The notes: generated by a model not told the origin, from the sequence alone. A stretch of DNA of 64,000 nucleotides from Phocaeicola abscessus CCUG 55929 (GCF_000312445.1 NZ_HE997183.1:154617-218616); one strand, 5' to 3'. Numbered from the stretch's first letter, positions 16,861 through 25,477 are shown. Translations and numbers: made by a program.

Positions 16861-18143
16861 TTTTCCATAGGTTTTAATCTTATTTCCACTGCATTCCTGT
16901 GCGCGTCAAGTCGCTCGCTCGCAGCCATGACGGCAATAGCCGGCCCGATCCTTTTCAAACCTTCTTCAGTTATTTCCTGAAAAGTGATTTTACGAACAAA
17001 GCTATCCATATTCACGCCGTTATAAGCTTTTGCATATCCCCTTGTAGGCAAGGTGTGATTCGTGCCGGATGCGTAATCGCCGGCACTTTCGGTCGTTAAC
17101 GGACCTAAGAAGACGGAACCGGCATTGACCACCTTTTCAGCTAACTCCGCGTAATTCTTCGTCGCTATGATCAGGTGTTCGGGAGCATACTCGTTCGACA
17201 GTTCCATGGCTTCGGCATAGTCGCGCACCAAGATGAGTTTGCTATTTTCCAAAGCTTTTGCTGCGATATCCCTTCGCGGCAAGCAGGCCAATTGCCGTTC
17301 CACTTCTCTTTCCGTTCGATGCAACAATTCTTCCGAAATAGAAACCACTATCACCTGACTGTCCATTCCGTGCTCCGCCTGTGATAACAAGTCGGCAGCC
17401 ACCCACGACGGATCCGATGTCTCGTCTGCCAACACTTCCACTTCCGAGGGGCCAGCCGGCATATCGATAGCCACCTCGTGGAGTGAAACCAACTGTTTCG
17501 CTGCCTGCACGTATGGATTGCCCGGCCCGAAAATCTTATATACTTTCGGAACGCTTTCCGTGCCGTAGGCCATCGCTCCGATGGCCTGGACGCCACCGAC
17601 TTTGAAGACCCGCTTTACGCCGCACATCTTGGCCGCGTAGAGAATGGCGGGATTGATCTTTCCTTCCCTGTCGGGTGGAGTGCAAAGTACCACCTCTTGG
17701 CAACCCGCGATCTGTGCAGGGATGGCCAACATCAGCACGGTAGAGAATAGAGGAGCCGTCCCGCCGGGAACGTACAACCCCACTCGTTCAACGGGGACCG
17801 CTTTCTGCCAGCACATCACTCCCGGTTGCGTCTCCACTTTACGGCCTACAAACCGTTCCGACTCGTGAAATTTTCTGATGTTCGCGGCAGCCAGTGTCAT
17901 GGCGGCTTTCAACACTTCGGGAACCAGCTTTTCCGCCTCCGCCATTTCGGTATCCGAGACCGATAAAGAGGATAATGCTACTTGATCGAACTCGGCTTCG
18001 CAGGCTATGACGGCTTTGTCGCCCTCCGTCTTAATTCGATTCAATACTTCCTTTACCATCCCGTACAAGGCCTCCGTACTGAGGGACGGACGACGGATCA
18101 ATTCGTTCCACAACGCTTTTGCAGGGTATTTTATAATTTCCAT
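16857..18143 (-). CDS. hisD: histidinol dehydrogenase
   Basis: A 428-aa NAD-dependent, zinc-containing enzyme that oxidises histidinol to histidine in two steps. Family blocks include [60 protein letters not shown] and [15 protein letters not shown]. It overlaps hisC by 4 bases and follows hisG by 10 bases. Confidence 0.97.
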   Translation of the reverse strand: MEIIKYPAKALWNELIRRPSLSTEALYGMVKEVLNRIKTEGDKAVIACEAEFDQVALSSLSVSDTEMAEAEKLVPEVLKAAMTLAAANIRKFHESERFVGRKVETQPGVMCWQKAVPVERVGLYVPGGTAPLFSTVLMLAIPAQIAGCQEVVLCTPPDREGKINPAILYAAKMCGVKRVFKVGGVQAIGAMAYGTESVPKVYKIFGPGNPYVQAAKQLVSLHEVAIDMPAGPSEVEVLADETSDPSWVAADLLSQAEHGMDSQVIVVSISEELLHRTEREVERQLACLPRRDIAAKALENSKLILVRDYAEAMELSNEYAPEHLIIATKNYAELAEKVVNAGSVFLGPLTTESAGDYASGTNHTLPTRGYAKAYNGVNMDSFVRKITFQEITEEGLKRIGPAIAVMAASERLDAHRNAVEIRLKPMEK

Positions 18144-18153
18144 GGCCTCTTTC

Positions 18154-19005
18154 TTAAACGATCATCTTTTCTATGGGGATCACCAATATGCCTTCGGCAC
18201 CCAACGATTTCAGTTTTCCGATAATCTCCCAGAAGCACTCTTCATGCAATACAGTATGGATCGAACTCCACCCCGTCTGAGCCAAAGGCATCACGGTAGG
18301 GCTCTTCATGCCCGGTAACACGTCGACTATTTCCTTCAACTTCTCGTCAGGGGCATTCATCAATACATACTTCTTGTCTTCCGCCGCCTTTACAGCTTCC
18401 ACGCGGAAGAGCAATTCGTCGAGTATTTTCTTTTTCTCTTCGTTCAGTTTTTTATGGCCGATGAGCAATGCTTCGCTTTTCATCACTGTTTCCACTTCTT
18501 TCAAGCTATTGCTTATCAGGGTAGAACCGGAGCCGATAATATCGAAGATAGCATCGGCCAAATGAATTCCCGGAGCGATTTCGACCGACCCGTTAATTAC
18601 GTGAATATCGGCCTTAATGCCGCGTTCGTTCATAAAACGTTTTAAGATACGAGGATAGGAAGTGGCTATTTTCTTCCCTTCAAACCACCGAAGCCCTTGA
18701 TAATCGATATCTTTGGGTATGGCCAGGGAAAGGCGACACTTACTGAATCCGAGCCGTTTGATGATCAAAGCGTCTTCTTGCCGCTCGGCAAATTCATTTT
18801 CCCCGACGATACCCAAATCCGCTACGCCTCCGGCCACCGATTGCGGTATATCGTCGTCGCGAAGGAACAACGCTTCGAGAGGGAAATTGGAACTTCGTAC
18901 CAAAAGCGTACGTTTTGAGAAAGGAATCTTTATATCGGCTTCTTCAAACAATGCCATTGTGTCATCGTAAAGACGTCCCTTCGATTGTACTGCAATTCTT
19001 AACAT
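18154..19005 (-). CDS. hisG: ATP phosphoribosyltransferase, long form
   Basis: This is the first committed enzyme of histidine synthesis, joining ATP and PRPP. At 283 aa it is the long, self-sufficient type, with the catalytic region in the first about 210 residues and a C-terminal histidine-feedback domain (GMKSPTVMPLAQTGWSSIHT). The PRPP-binding loop region is DIIGSGSTLISNSLKEVE. It heads the hisGDCB unit. A leader of about 150 bases with a terminator hairpin precedes it, so control by attenuation is likely. Confidence 0.95.
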   Translation of the reverse strand: MLRIAVQSKGRLYDDTMALFEEADIKIPFSKRTLLVRSSNFPLEALFLRDDDIPQSVAGGVADLGIVGENEFAERQEDALIIKRLGFSKCRLSLAIPKDIDYQGLRWFEGKKIATSYPRILKRFMNERGIKADIHVINGSVEIAPGIHLADAIFDIIGSGSTLISNSLKEVETVMKSEALLIGHKKLNEEKKKILDELLFRVEAVKAAEDKKYVLMNAPDEKLKEIVDVLPGMKSPTVMPLAQTGWSSIHTVLHEECFWEIIGKLKSLGAEGILVIPIEKMIV

Positions 19006-19034
19006 CTCATTTCATTTATATTATTCAAAAACAA

Positions 19035-19060
19035 AAAGGCTCACCGTCTGGCAAGCCTTT
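19035..19060 (-). terminator. candidate attenuator hairpin before hisG
   Basis: On the minus strand AAAGGCT pairs with AGCCTTT across a 12-base loop and is followed by T-rich sequence. It lies 30 bases before the hisG start and downstream of a good promoter. It can therefore stop his transcription early rather than only ending the upstream gene. Confidence 0.65.
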
Positions 19061-19098
19061 CATTCTGCATCGTATCATAGCATCGCAGCCCACCGGAA

Positions 19099-19140
19099 TT
19101 ACGCCGTCGGTCTCTGATGATATAACAAAATTCTATTCAT
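19099..19140 (-). CDS. possible 13-aa leader peptide of the his operon
   Basis: A short frame, MNRILLYHQRPTA, begins about 15 bases after the predicted transcription start. It holds one histidine codon, far fewer than classical his leaders, so ribosome stalling here is uncertain. Its position between the promoter and the terminator hairpin is the main argument. Confidence 0.35.
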   Translation of the reverse strand: MNRILLYHQRPTA

Positions 19141-19160
19141 TCTTTTTCGATTTTATGGAG

Positions 19161-19191
19161 CAAAAATATTGCTTTCTATCGAGATAACAAA
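19161..19191 (-). promoter_or_regulatory. Bacteroidota-type promoter of the his operon
   Basis: On the minus strand TTTG (19188-19191) and TATTTTTG (19161-19168) are separated by 19 bases, an exact fit to the consensus. Transcription would begin near 19155, giving a leader of about 150 bases before hisG. Confidence 0.8.
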
Positions 19192-19234
19192 AAAAATGAA
19201 AGGAAAATTTCATTTTTTCTTTCAATCGGGCAGT

Positions 19235-19534
19235 TTAATACACATAATCTGTACAGGCCCGGTCAACCTTCACCTCTTTTAAGATAGCGGCCGCTTTTAC
19301 ATGCTCCGGATGAAGGGTATATGCCTTCGCTTCGTCCAGCGTATCGAACTCGCTCTCCAAACACAAATCCCAATGCTCGGCTTCATTGATATTAAAACCG
19401 ACGAAAATGTTTCTGATAAACGGAATGGTAGCCGGCAAAGCTTCGATAGCCGACTTAAAGGCCCGCATATATTCCAATTTCTCTTCGACTGACAGGGATG
19501 TTTTCAACTTAAATAATACAATGTGCTTGACCAT
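19235..19534 (-). CDS. Dabb-family (stress-responsive A/B barrel) protein
   Basis: A 99-aa protein of the dimeric alpha/beta barrel type. It begins MVKHIVLFKLKTSLSVEEK and contains the conserved E-H-W-D-L and HPEHVKAAAILKEV segments. Members are small cytoplasmic dimers of mostly unknown function. A CAAAAGTA (TAnnTTTG on the minus strand) at 19585-19592 is a plausible -7 element. Confidence 0.85.
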   Translation of the reverse strand: MVKHIVLFKLKTSLSVEEKLEYMRAFKSAIEALPATIPFIRNIFVGFNINEAEHWDLCLESEFDTLDEAKAYTLHPEHVKAAAILKEVKVDRACTDYVY

Positions 19535-19622
19535 CGTTTGATATTTTAATTAAATGTTTTACTTTTATGCCGAATTGCCCGAGGCAAAAGTAATTAATTT
19601 GTTTCAATAACTCACGAACAGA

Positions 19623-19739
19623 ATGATAATAATCGGCATTACAGGCGGCGGGACGGATTCCGGAAAGACGACGGTGGTAAAGAACGTCATGCACAGTCTT
19701 TCTACAAAAAATGAAATCGAAAAGCCCTTAGGCAAATGA
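19623..19739 (+). pseudogene. udk: collapsed uridine kinase remnant
   Basis: A 38-codon frame starts MIIIGITGGGTDSGKTTVV, the N-terminus and P-loop of uridine kinase (usually GGSGSGKTT), then ends after about a dozen residues (NEIEKPLGK). Intact enzymes are about 200 aa, so the body is missing. The stop overlaps the next ATG (ATGA at 19736-19739), as if an internal deletion kept the frame and the coupling to the downstream gene. A P-loop glycine is replaced by aspartate. In related genomes I recall udk directly before this transglycosylase gene. Confidence 0.7.
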
Positions 19740-21112
19740 GAAGAGTCGGCATACTGATCATTCTTGCCGGCGTATTCTGCTGCTGTCGTATCGGCCCTCG
19801 AGAGGAACGGCACGTGGATTTGCTGCAAATTCAGGATAGCGGCAAGATCGTCGCCTTAACCCTGTACGGCTCTACGTCGTATTTCCTTTACCGCGGCCAG
19901 CCGATGGGATTCGAATACGAATTGATGGCACAATTGGCGAAATCTCTGAATATAGAACTGGAAATCAAAGTCGGCCGCAACCAGGAGGAATTGGTGCAGA
20001 TGCTTCAACGCGGTGAAGGTGACATCATCGCTTATAATTTGGCCATTACGAAAACGTACAAGGACAGCGTCCTTTTCTGCGGCGACGAACACATCACGCA
20101 TCAGGTCCTCGTTCAACGGGACGGGTACGGCCGGGAGAAACCGTTGAGCGACGTGACCCAGTTAGTAGGTAAGGAAGTCTACGTAGAACCCGGAAAATAC
20201 CTCGACCGGCTGAACAACTTAAACGAAGAATTGGGCGGAGGCATCCTCATCCGTCCGGTAAACAGCGACAGCCTGTCGACGGAAGATCTGATCGAACAGG
20301 TAGCCCGCAGGAAGATCGATTATACGATTTGCGACAACACGCTCGCAAAGCTGAATCAAACCTATTTTTCAAACCTTCACATCGACCTGGCCATCAGTTT
20401 CGACCAGAAGTCATCGTGGGCAGTGCGCAAAACCTCTCCTCTGTTGGCGGCCTACGCCACCCGATGGCACGAACTGAACGTGGCTTCGTCAGCTTATAAA
20501 GCCAGCGCCAAACGCTATTTCGAAGTCAGCAAACAAATCCCCCACTCCCCGCTGCTCTCCTTAGAGAAAGGCATCATCTCCCACTTCGATCAGCTGTTCA
20601 GGAAATACGCCGGACAAATCGGGTGGGACTGGCGGATGCTGGCCTCGTTGGCCTATACGGAATCGAACTTCGATACCACCGCCGTCTCATGGGCGGGGGC
20701 CAAAGGTCTGATGCAACTGATGCCGGCGACAGCCCGCTCGATGGGCATCCCCCGCGGAAAGGAATACTACGCGGAAGAAAGTATCAAAGGGGCTGTCAAG
20801 TACCTAAAGATTACGACGGATTTCTTCAAGCAGATCGCCGACAGCGCGGAGCGGATCAAATTCGTCCTGGCGGCTTACAACGCCGGCGTCGGACATATCG
20901 CCGATGCGATGGCGCTGGCGGAGAAATACGGTAAGAACAAATACGTATGGGATCATAACGTAGAAAACTACATCCTCTTGAAAAGCAAGGAAGAATATTA
21001 TAACGATCCCGTTTGCAAGAACGGCTATTTTCGCGGTGAGGATACCTACCGCTTTGTGAAAGATATTCTTAGCCGAACGAAAGAATATCGAGCCATGATA
21101 AAAGACGAATGA
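19736..21112 (+). CDS. MltF-like membrane-bound lytic transglycosylase
   Basis: A 458-aa envelope protein that cleaves peptidoglycan. A short hydrophobic leader with three cysteines (VFCCC) suggests lipidation. Residues about 30-265 form a periplasmic solute-binding-like domain (FEYELMAQLAKSLNIELEIK; GEGDIIAYNLAITK). Residues about 285-440 are the SLT lysozyme-like domain, with the catalytic glutamate in AYTESNFD and the motifs AKGLMQLMPATARSMGI and AAYNAGVGH. This is the MltF two-domain layout. Its start overlaps the uridine kinase remnant by 4 bases. Confidence 0.92.
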   Translation: MRRVGILIILAGVFCCCRIGPREERHVDLLQIQDSGKIVALTLYGSTSYFLYRGQPMGFEYELMAQLAKSLNIELEIKVGRNQEELVQMLQRGEGDIIAYNLAITKTYKDSVLFCGDEHITHQVLVQRDGYGREKPLSDVTQLVGKEVYVEPGKYLDRLNNLNEELGGGILIRPVNSDSLSTEDLIEQVARRKIDYTICDNTLAKLNQTYFSNLHIDLAISFDQKSSWAVRKTSPLLAAYATRWHELNVASSAYKASAKRYFEVSKQIPHSPLLSLEKGIISHFDQLFRKYAGQIGWDWRMLASLAYTESNFDTTAVSWAGAKGLMQLMPATARSMGIPRGKEYYAEESIKGAVKYLKITTDFFKQIADSAERIKFVLAAYNAGVGHIADAMALAEKYGKNKYVWDHNVENYILLKSKEEYYNDPVCKNGYFRGEDTYRFVKDILSRTKEYRAMIKDE

Positions 21113-21119
21113 TGCCGGC

Positions 21120-21388
21120 GCGCCACTCAGTGGGAGATAAAATCCGTTTTAGGTGCTATCGAGCCACTCAGCGGGAGATAAAATCCATTTTAGGTGCTGT
21201 CGAGCCGCTCAGCGGGAGATAAAATCCATTTTAGGTGTTGTCGAGCCGCTCAGCGGGAGATAAAATCCGTTTTAGGTGCTGTCGAGCCGCTCAGCGGGAG
21301 ATAAAATCGGTTTTAGGTGCTGTCGAGCCGCTCAGCGGGAGATAAAATCCGTTTTAGGTGTTGTCGAGCCGATCGACGGGAGATAATC
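21120..21388. repeat. 41-bp tandem repeat, six copies plus a partial seventh
   Basis: Copies begin at 21120, 21161, 21202, 21243, 21284 and 21325, with a partial copy at 21366. Copies differ at a few bases only. Each unit contains two dyads: CCGCT-C-AGCGG and TAAAA-TCCG-TTTTA. The array fills the gap between convergent genes and touches the 3' end of the ABC transporter gene. There are no unique spacers, so it is not a CRISPR. Confidence 0.95.
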
Positions 21389-23027
21389 ACAGTTTTTTCA
21401 AGTGGACGACATCCGAGCAATAACCGGCAACCGTTTCGTGATGCGTAATGAATATCATGGTCTTGTCGGGGTAGTTCGCCAAGAGGCGCTCCATCAGGAT
21501 CTCTTCGGTCTCCTCATCCAGCGAAGCGCTGAACTCGTCCAACAGCAAGATATTCCCTTTTCGAAGCAATCCTCGAGCAATGGCGATCCGCTGCGCCTGC
21601 CCTTCGCTCAGTCCGCCGCCCTGCTCTCCGCAAACGGTATTCAACCCTTCGGGCAAATCCTTTACAAAATCGGCAGCAGTATGATGAAGCACTTCATAGA
21701 GTGCCGGATCGCCGGCATCCGGATCGCCCAATAACAGATTATCGCGGATGGTTCCGCTCAAGAGGGAATTGCCTTGCGGAACGTATACCGTATTGCAGCG
21801 ACTGCGGGCGTCCGCAACAATTCGTTCCGAAGCATTATAAAGCTCGATGGTTCCCGATTTCGGTTTCAACAGGGATAAGATCAGACGGATCGTCGTGCTC
21901 TTACCCGCTCCCGTTTCTCCCATCACGGCGGTTCGGCTGCCGGGCTTGAAATCGTGCGTAAACCGATGCAGCACTTCTTTTCCCTCCTCATAGCCGAAGG
22001 TCACCTCTTGCATCAGGATCCCCACCTTTCCGTCCAACCGATGCCGGTCGGCCGTTTCTTCTCCGGGCAGGGCTTCCAGTTCATGCAATCGGTCGATCGA
22101 AGTCGTAGCATGAACAAACTGAGGCAACAGCCGAGTCAGTTCGATGGTAGGGCGTTGGATCTGACCGACCAACTGGAGAAAAGCGCTCATGACGCCGAAG
22201 GTAATCAGTCCCTGCTGCAATTGGAAGAGGCTCCAGATAAAGACAAAGAGATAACCGGCGACAAATCCGAAGGAGACCATCGAACGGGAAAACAGAGAGA
22301 AGCGCGTCCGGTCCATCGTCTGATCGTAAAGCGCTTGTTGCAGCATGTCCAACTTCCCCGCCATCTGATCGTGCTGTTCCATCGTTTGAATCACGATCCG
22401 ATGTTGGATGCTCTCTTGCAAAACGCTTTGCACATCGCTGTCGGTAGAACGGATATCCTTGGTAAGCCGACGCATCCGCCGGATGTAGATCTTGCTCAAT
22501 CCCAAGAAGACGGGCATGATAAACAAGATGCACCACGCCAAGGGGGGACTCAGTCGGTACAAAAAGAGGAAAGCGGCCGAGAGATTGATCAGCGTCACCG
22601 TCAAATCAGGCAATGAACGGCATACGACTTCGGTCACCACCCGGACATCTTCCTCCAAGCGGTTCAGTATGTCTCCGCTGTGCAAGCATCCTTTCCCCAT
22701 CCACGTCACATTCATCAAATGAGTGAACAGGTTGTGACGAAGGCGGTTCTTCATCCTGACCTCCGTCTGGTTGGTAAACCAGCTGTTACAGAGCACTGCG
22801 CCGATCTGCGCGACCATAAAGACGACCAATAACGCCAAATAAAGCGTAAACGCCGCGGACGCATGTGCGATATGCCCGGTAGCCATATCGATCAGCTGCT
22901 TACTGACATAGATGAACAGCAATCCCGCCGCCACTCTGACCATGCCGAGCACGCCGTTGAAAAGCAAGCGGCAACGGATGCCTTTCGTCGCCCTCCACAA
23001 CCATTGCGCGACGTGTTTAATCATCAA
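21387..23027 (-). CDS. ABC exporter, fused membrane and ATPase domains
   Basis: A 546-aa half-transporter. The first about 310 residues hold hydrophobic segments of a type IV exporter fold. The ATPase has Walker A GETGAGKST, signature LSEGQAQRIAIARG, Walker B ILLLDEFSASLD and the switch histidine FITHHE. There is no N-terminal C39 peptidase domain. It overlaps the PqqD-like gene by 11 bases and follows the S24/S26 peptidase and HprK-like genes. This arrangement points to export of a matured peptide, although lipid or drug export cannot be excluded. Confidence 0.9.
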   Translation of the reverse strand: MMIKHVAQWLWRATKGIRCRLLFNGVLGMVRVAAGLLFIYVSKQLIDMATGHIAHASAAFTLYLALLVVFMVAQIGAVLCNSWFTNQTEVRMKNRLRHNLFTHLMNVTWMGKGCLHSGDILNRLEEDVRVVTEVVCRSLPDLTVTLINLSAAFLFLYRLSPPLAWCILFIMPVFLGLSKIYIRRMRRLTKDIRSTDSDVQSVLQESIQHRIVIQTMEQHDQMAGKLDMLQQALYDQTMDRTRFSLFSRSMVSFGFVAGYLFVFIWSLFQLQQGLITFGVMSAFLQLVGQIQRPTIELTRLLPQFVHATTSIDRLHELEALPGEETADRHRLDGKVGILMQEVTFGYEEGKEVLHRFTHDFKPGSRTAVMGETGAGKSTTIRLILSLLKPKSGTIELYNASERIVADARSRCNTVYVPQGNSLLSGTIRDNLLLGDPDAGDPALYEVLHHTAADFVKDLPEGLNTVCGEQGGGLSEGQAQRIAIARGLLRKGNILLLDEFSASLDEETEEILMERLLANYPDKTMIFITHHETVAGYCSDVVHLKKL

Positions 23028-23286
23028 TCAGACCTATTGTCTTCCAGCGTGCAATGAGTGCGCCGACATCCTTTGCAGCTACGTCTTCGGTCACATCATA
23101 TTCTTCTATCAACAAGTCGGCCGCCTCTTTTTCCGTAAAATCTTTTTCCGCCAATTCTTTCCATAAGAAAGCCGCCGTCTCGTTCAACGCGATGAGCTTA
23201 TTGAAATTAATCTGCTCGATCCCTTCGCCGATGACCACCTCTTTGTCACCGATCTTCCTCAATACAAATCCGTTTTTAATTCTCAT
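23017..23286 (-). CDS. PqqD-like peptide-binding protein
   Basis: An 89-aa protein of the PqqD/RiPP-recognition-element type. It begins MRIKNGFVLRKIGDKEVVIG and contains LNETAAFLWKELAEKDFTE and a DVGALIARWKTIGLI helix, the usual winged-helix pattern. PqqD proteins bind leader peptides and hand them to modifying enzymes. It lies 2 bases after the peptidase gene and overlaps the transporter gene. No precursor peptide is visible next to it. Confidence 0.85.
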   Translation of the reverse strand: MRIKNGFVLRKIGDKEVVIGEGIEQINFNKLIALNETAAFLWKELAEKDFTEKEAADLLIEEYDVTEDVAAKDVGALIARWKTIGLIDD

Positions 23287-23288
23287 AT

Positions 23289-23756
23289 CTACCTTATTCT
23301 TTTATATATGGCCAACAGCCAACGACGGACGGGCAACAATCGCCGCCATATCTCGGCTTTTCGCCTTTCTTTTCTTGTGTTCGGATCGATCTCTCTGCCG
23401 TTTTTGAGAATCAGTCTGACCATTCCGACGAGCTCGCTTCGCATACATTCTTCCGTACCGCGGAGATTTCCGTCACCCATCAGTACTACCTTGTCGGCGG
23501 CTTCGTGCCCGCCGATCGCCACGATGCGATGGAGGACGTAATGCCCTTTGTCGATCTCCGCCAGTACGATATCGCCTATTCCGTACGAAGATTCCGCCGT
23601 CAGCTCCACGCTGTCCCGACCTCCTCGGATGAAAGGCAACATGCTGTTCCCTTTCACTTGCAGGATCACCCTTCTTCCTTCGCGAAGAAACTGTTTCACT
23701 TCTCCGAGCAAAACGGCATTGGGCATCGTCACCTTCGTATGCTTCTCCGCTTCCAT
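23289..23756 (-). CDS. S24/S26-family signal-peptidase-like protein
   Basis: A 155-aa protein with the serine-protease motif KGNSMLPFIRGG and a second block GDIVLAEIDKGHYVLHRIV, where the histidine may act as the base, as in SipW-like enzymes. A region GDGNLRGTEEC follows. The C-terminus is basic with a short hydrophobic stretch (RRWLLAIYKRIR) and may bind the membrane. It sits between the HprK-like and PqqD-like genes with gaps of 1-2 bases and is likely to trim the product of the cluster. Confidence 0.85.
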   Translation of the reverse strand: MEAEKHTKVTMPNAVLLGEVKQFLREGRRVILQVKGNSMLPFIRGGRDSVELTAESSYGIGDIVLAEIDKGHYVLHRIVAIGGHEAADKVVLMGDGNLRGTEECMRSELVGMVRLILKNGREIDPNTRKERRKAEIWRRLLPVRRWLLAIYKRIR

Positions 23757-23757
23757 C

Positions 23758-24648
23758 TCATTCTCCCGTTAAAGCATGAAAACTCAATTCGGCAGCCGCT
23801 TCATCGGGCAGGCAATTCAGGCTGAAAACCGGTACCTTCGCGATAAGGGCATTCAAGGTCTCGTTCATCGCATCCGCCATCCGCCGGTCCCATTTCATGC
23901 TCGAAACCGTCGGCAGCAAGGCGGCGTAAGCTTGCACGACAGACAGCTCGGCGATCTTGTTTTCCGGAGCCTGCCACAACTGGACGAACCCGCCTATCCG
24001 TGCCGCTTCATTCTTATAACAGGGAGTCTTCCCACTCCACGGGGTTCCGTAGACCGTAGGAATGCCTTCCGCATTGAGACCGATCACGGGATTGTCGTCG
24101 TTCAGAAGTTCGCACTGATCGACATGCCGCAGCCACAATCGGCTGTGCGTGCTCTTCCCCGTGCCGCTCTTGCCTAAGAACAAATACCCCTTGTCCTTCC
24201 GCTTGATTACGGAAGCATGTTGCAAAAGTCGATGGTGGAAAGCGCCGGCAAAGGCGTAAAGTATCATCACTGCATTGTTCACGACATAATCCCGGAATTC
24301 GATCCCCCCTCGAATATACAATTTGCCGCTCGCATATCGGTCGGCCATGACCAGATACGAAATCGCCTTCGGTCGATTCGACAAGGTCATCTCTATTTTC
24401 ACCTCGTCGGCGGCCGTGCGAAACAGTCGAAATTGCTGACTCTCTTCCTCGAAAGTCGTCATCAGCTTATCGGCGGCAGTATCCGGAAGCATTTCTCTCG
24501 CAGGCAGAACAGACAGCTGAAACAATAAGTCATCCGCCTGTCGAACGGAAAAGGGTCGATAGTTCTGTAATCGGGAATCCCACGCTTCTTCTTCCGGCAG
24601 ATGCAGCGCAAAAGTCAGCTCTCCCACTTCGTACAAACAGGTCTTCAT
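23758..24648 (-). CDS. HPr-kinase-related (PEPCK-like) protein
   Basis: A 296-aa protein with the P-loop FLGKSGTGKSTHSRLWL and a second block YGTPWSGKTPCYKNEAA, as in HprK/P and PEP carboxykinase-type kinases. LLNDDNPVIGL supplies acidic metal-binding residues. It lacks the N-terminal domain of true HPr kinase, and no HPr gene is nearby. Related kinases are known in some lasso-peptide clusters, where they phosphorylate the peptide. It is the first gene of the HprK-S26-PqqD-ABC unit. Confidence 0.85.
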   Translation of the reverse strand: MKTCLYEVGELTFALHLPEEEAWDSRLQNYRPFSVRQADDLLFQLSVLPAREMLPDTAADKLMTTFEEESQQFRLFRTAADEVKIEMTLSNRPKAISYLVMADRYASGKLYIRGGIEFRDYVVNNAVMILYAFAGAFHHRLLQHASVIKRKDKGYLFLGKSGTGKSTHSRLWLRHVDQCELLNDDNPVIGLNAEGIPTVYGTPWSGKTPCYKNEAARIGGFVQLWQAPENKIAELSVVQAYAALLPTVSSMKWDRRMADAMNETLNALIAKVPVFSLNCLPDEAAAELSFHALTGE

Positions 24649-24791
24649 GGTTTGTTTCTTTAATCGAGGGCTAAAGTAGTAAAAAAATCGATAGAGGTCC
24701 TCCTTTTTCGTCGATAATGTTGAAAAGGAATCGGGACAAAGCGCATTTGCATAAAATTAACTGCTAATTTTTCGTTGTGTCGATGTTTTGC

Positions 24792-24799
24792 TATCTTTG
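24792..24799 (+). promoter_or_regulatory. -7 element before the CBM9-like gene
   Basis: TATCTTTG fits TAnnTTTG exactly; the matching -33 is only TTTT. Transcription would start near 24806, after an in-frame ATG at 24775, and so decides for the ATG at 24826. Confidence 0.6.
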
Positions 24800-24825
24800 C
24801 CGTGAACATAAAAAACAAGGAAGTC

Positions 24826-25467
24826 ATGAATGTCAAGAAACTCAACAGAACGGTCGCTGATGCGCAGGGAGTTCCTTCCGCGTTAGATCGGGCAGGGATT
24901 GAATTCATCCCGATCAATACAGTCAATTGGGAAGCGTACCCTTACCGGCCTGAAGTCGAATTCCGAATCGCCCATTCCGACGAGGCCATCCACCTCCACT
25001 ACCGGGTATCGGAAAAAAGCGCTCGCGCCAAATACGGAGAGGATGCAGGAAAGGTGTGGACCGATTCGTGCGTGGAATTCTTCTCCATTCCCGGCGGAGA
25101 CAATATTTATTATAACTTGGAATGCAATTGTATCGGGACCATCCTATTGGCCGCCGGTTCGGAAAGAAACGATCGGGAGATGGCATCTGTCGAAACGATG
25201 AAGAAAGTATTGCGCTGGAGCTCGTTGGGCACTAAGACCTTCGACGAGAAAATCGGCAGTTGCCGCTGGGAACTGGCCTTAATCGTTCCATACGCCGTTT
25301 TCTTCAAGCATCGCATCGTTTCGTTAGACAAACAGTTGATCAGGGCGAACTTCTATAAGTGCGGCGACGAACTGCAAACGCCTCACTTCCTTTCCTGGAA
25401 TCCGATTCAGACCAACCAGCCTGATTTTCATCGCCCCGAATTCTTTGGAGAACTGTACTTCGAATAA
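24826..25467 (+). CDS. CBM9-like carbohydrate-binding-fold protein
   Basis: A 213-aa protein with the layout of the CBM9-like family. It has EVEFRIAHSDEAIHLHYRVSE, then VWTDSCVEFFSIPGGDNIYYNLECN, and ends with NPIQTNQPDFHRPEFFGELYFE. No signal peptide is seen at the chosen start. Such stand-alone proteins are common in Bacteroidales and remain of unknown function; sugar binding is a family-based guess. It is followed 10 bases later by the glucosaminidase gene, suggesting co-transcription. Confidence 0.8.
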   Translation: MNVKKLNRTVADAQGVPSALDRAGIEFIPINTVNWEAYPYRPEVEFRIAHSDEAIHLHYRVSEKSARAKYGEDAGKVWTDSCVEFFSIPGGDNIYYNLECNCIGTILLAAGSERNDREMASVETMKKVLRWSSLGTKTFDEKIGSCRWELALIVPYAVFFKHRIVSLDKQLIRANFYKCGDELQTPHFLSWNPIQTNQPDFHRPEFFGELYFE

Positions 25468-25477
25468 ATAACCGAAA

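Noticed and set aside
21120..21388. Repeat array as a possible CRISPR
   Set aside because: The 41-bp units are directly adjacent with no unique spacers, and no cas genes are present.
24660..24926. 88-codon minus-strand frame between the HprK-like and CBM9-like genes, as a possible precursor peptide
   Set aside because: It largely overlaps the CBM9-like gene in antisense and lacks a leader-core pattern, so it cannot be supported as the missing substrate.
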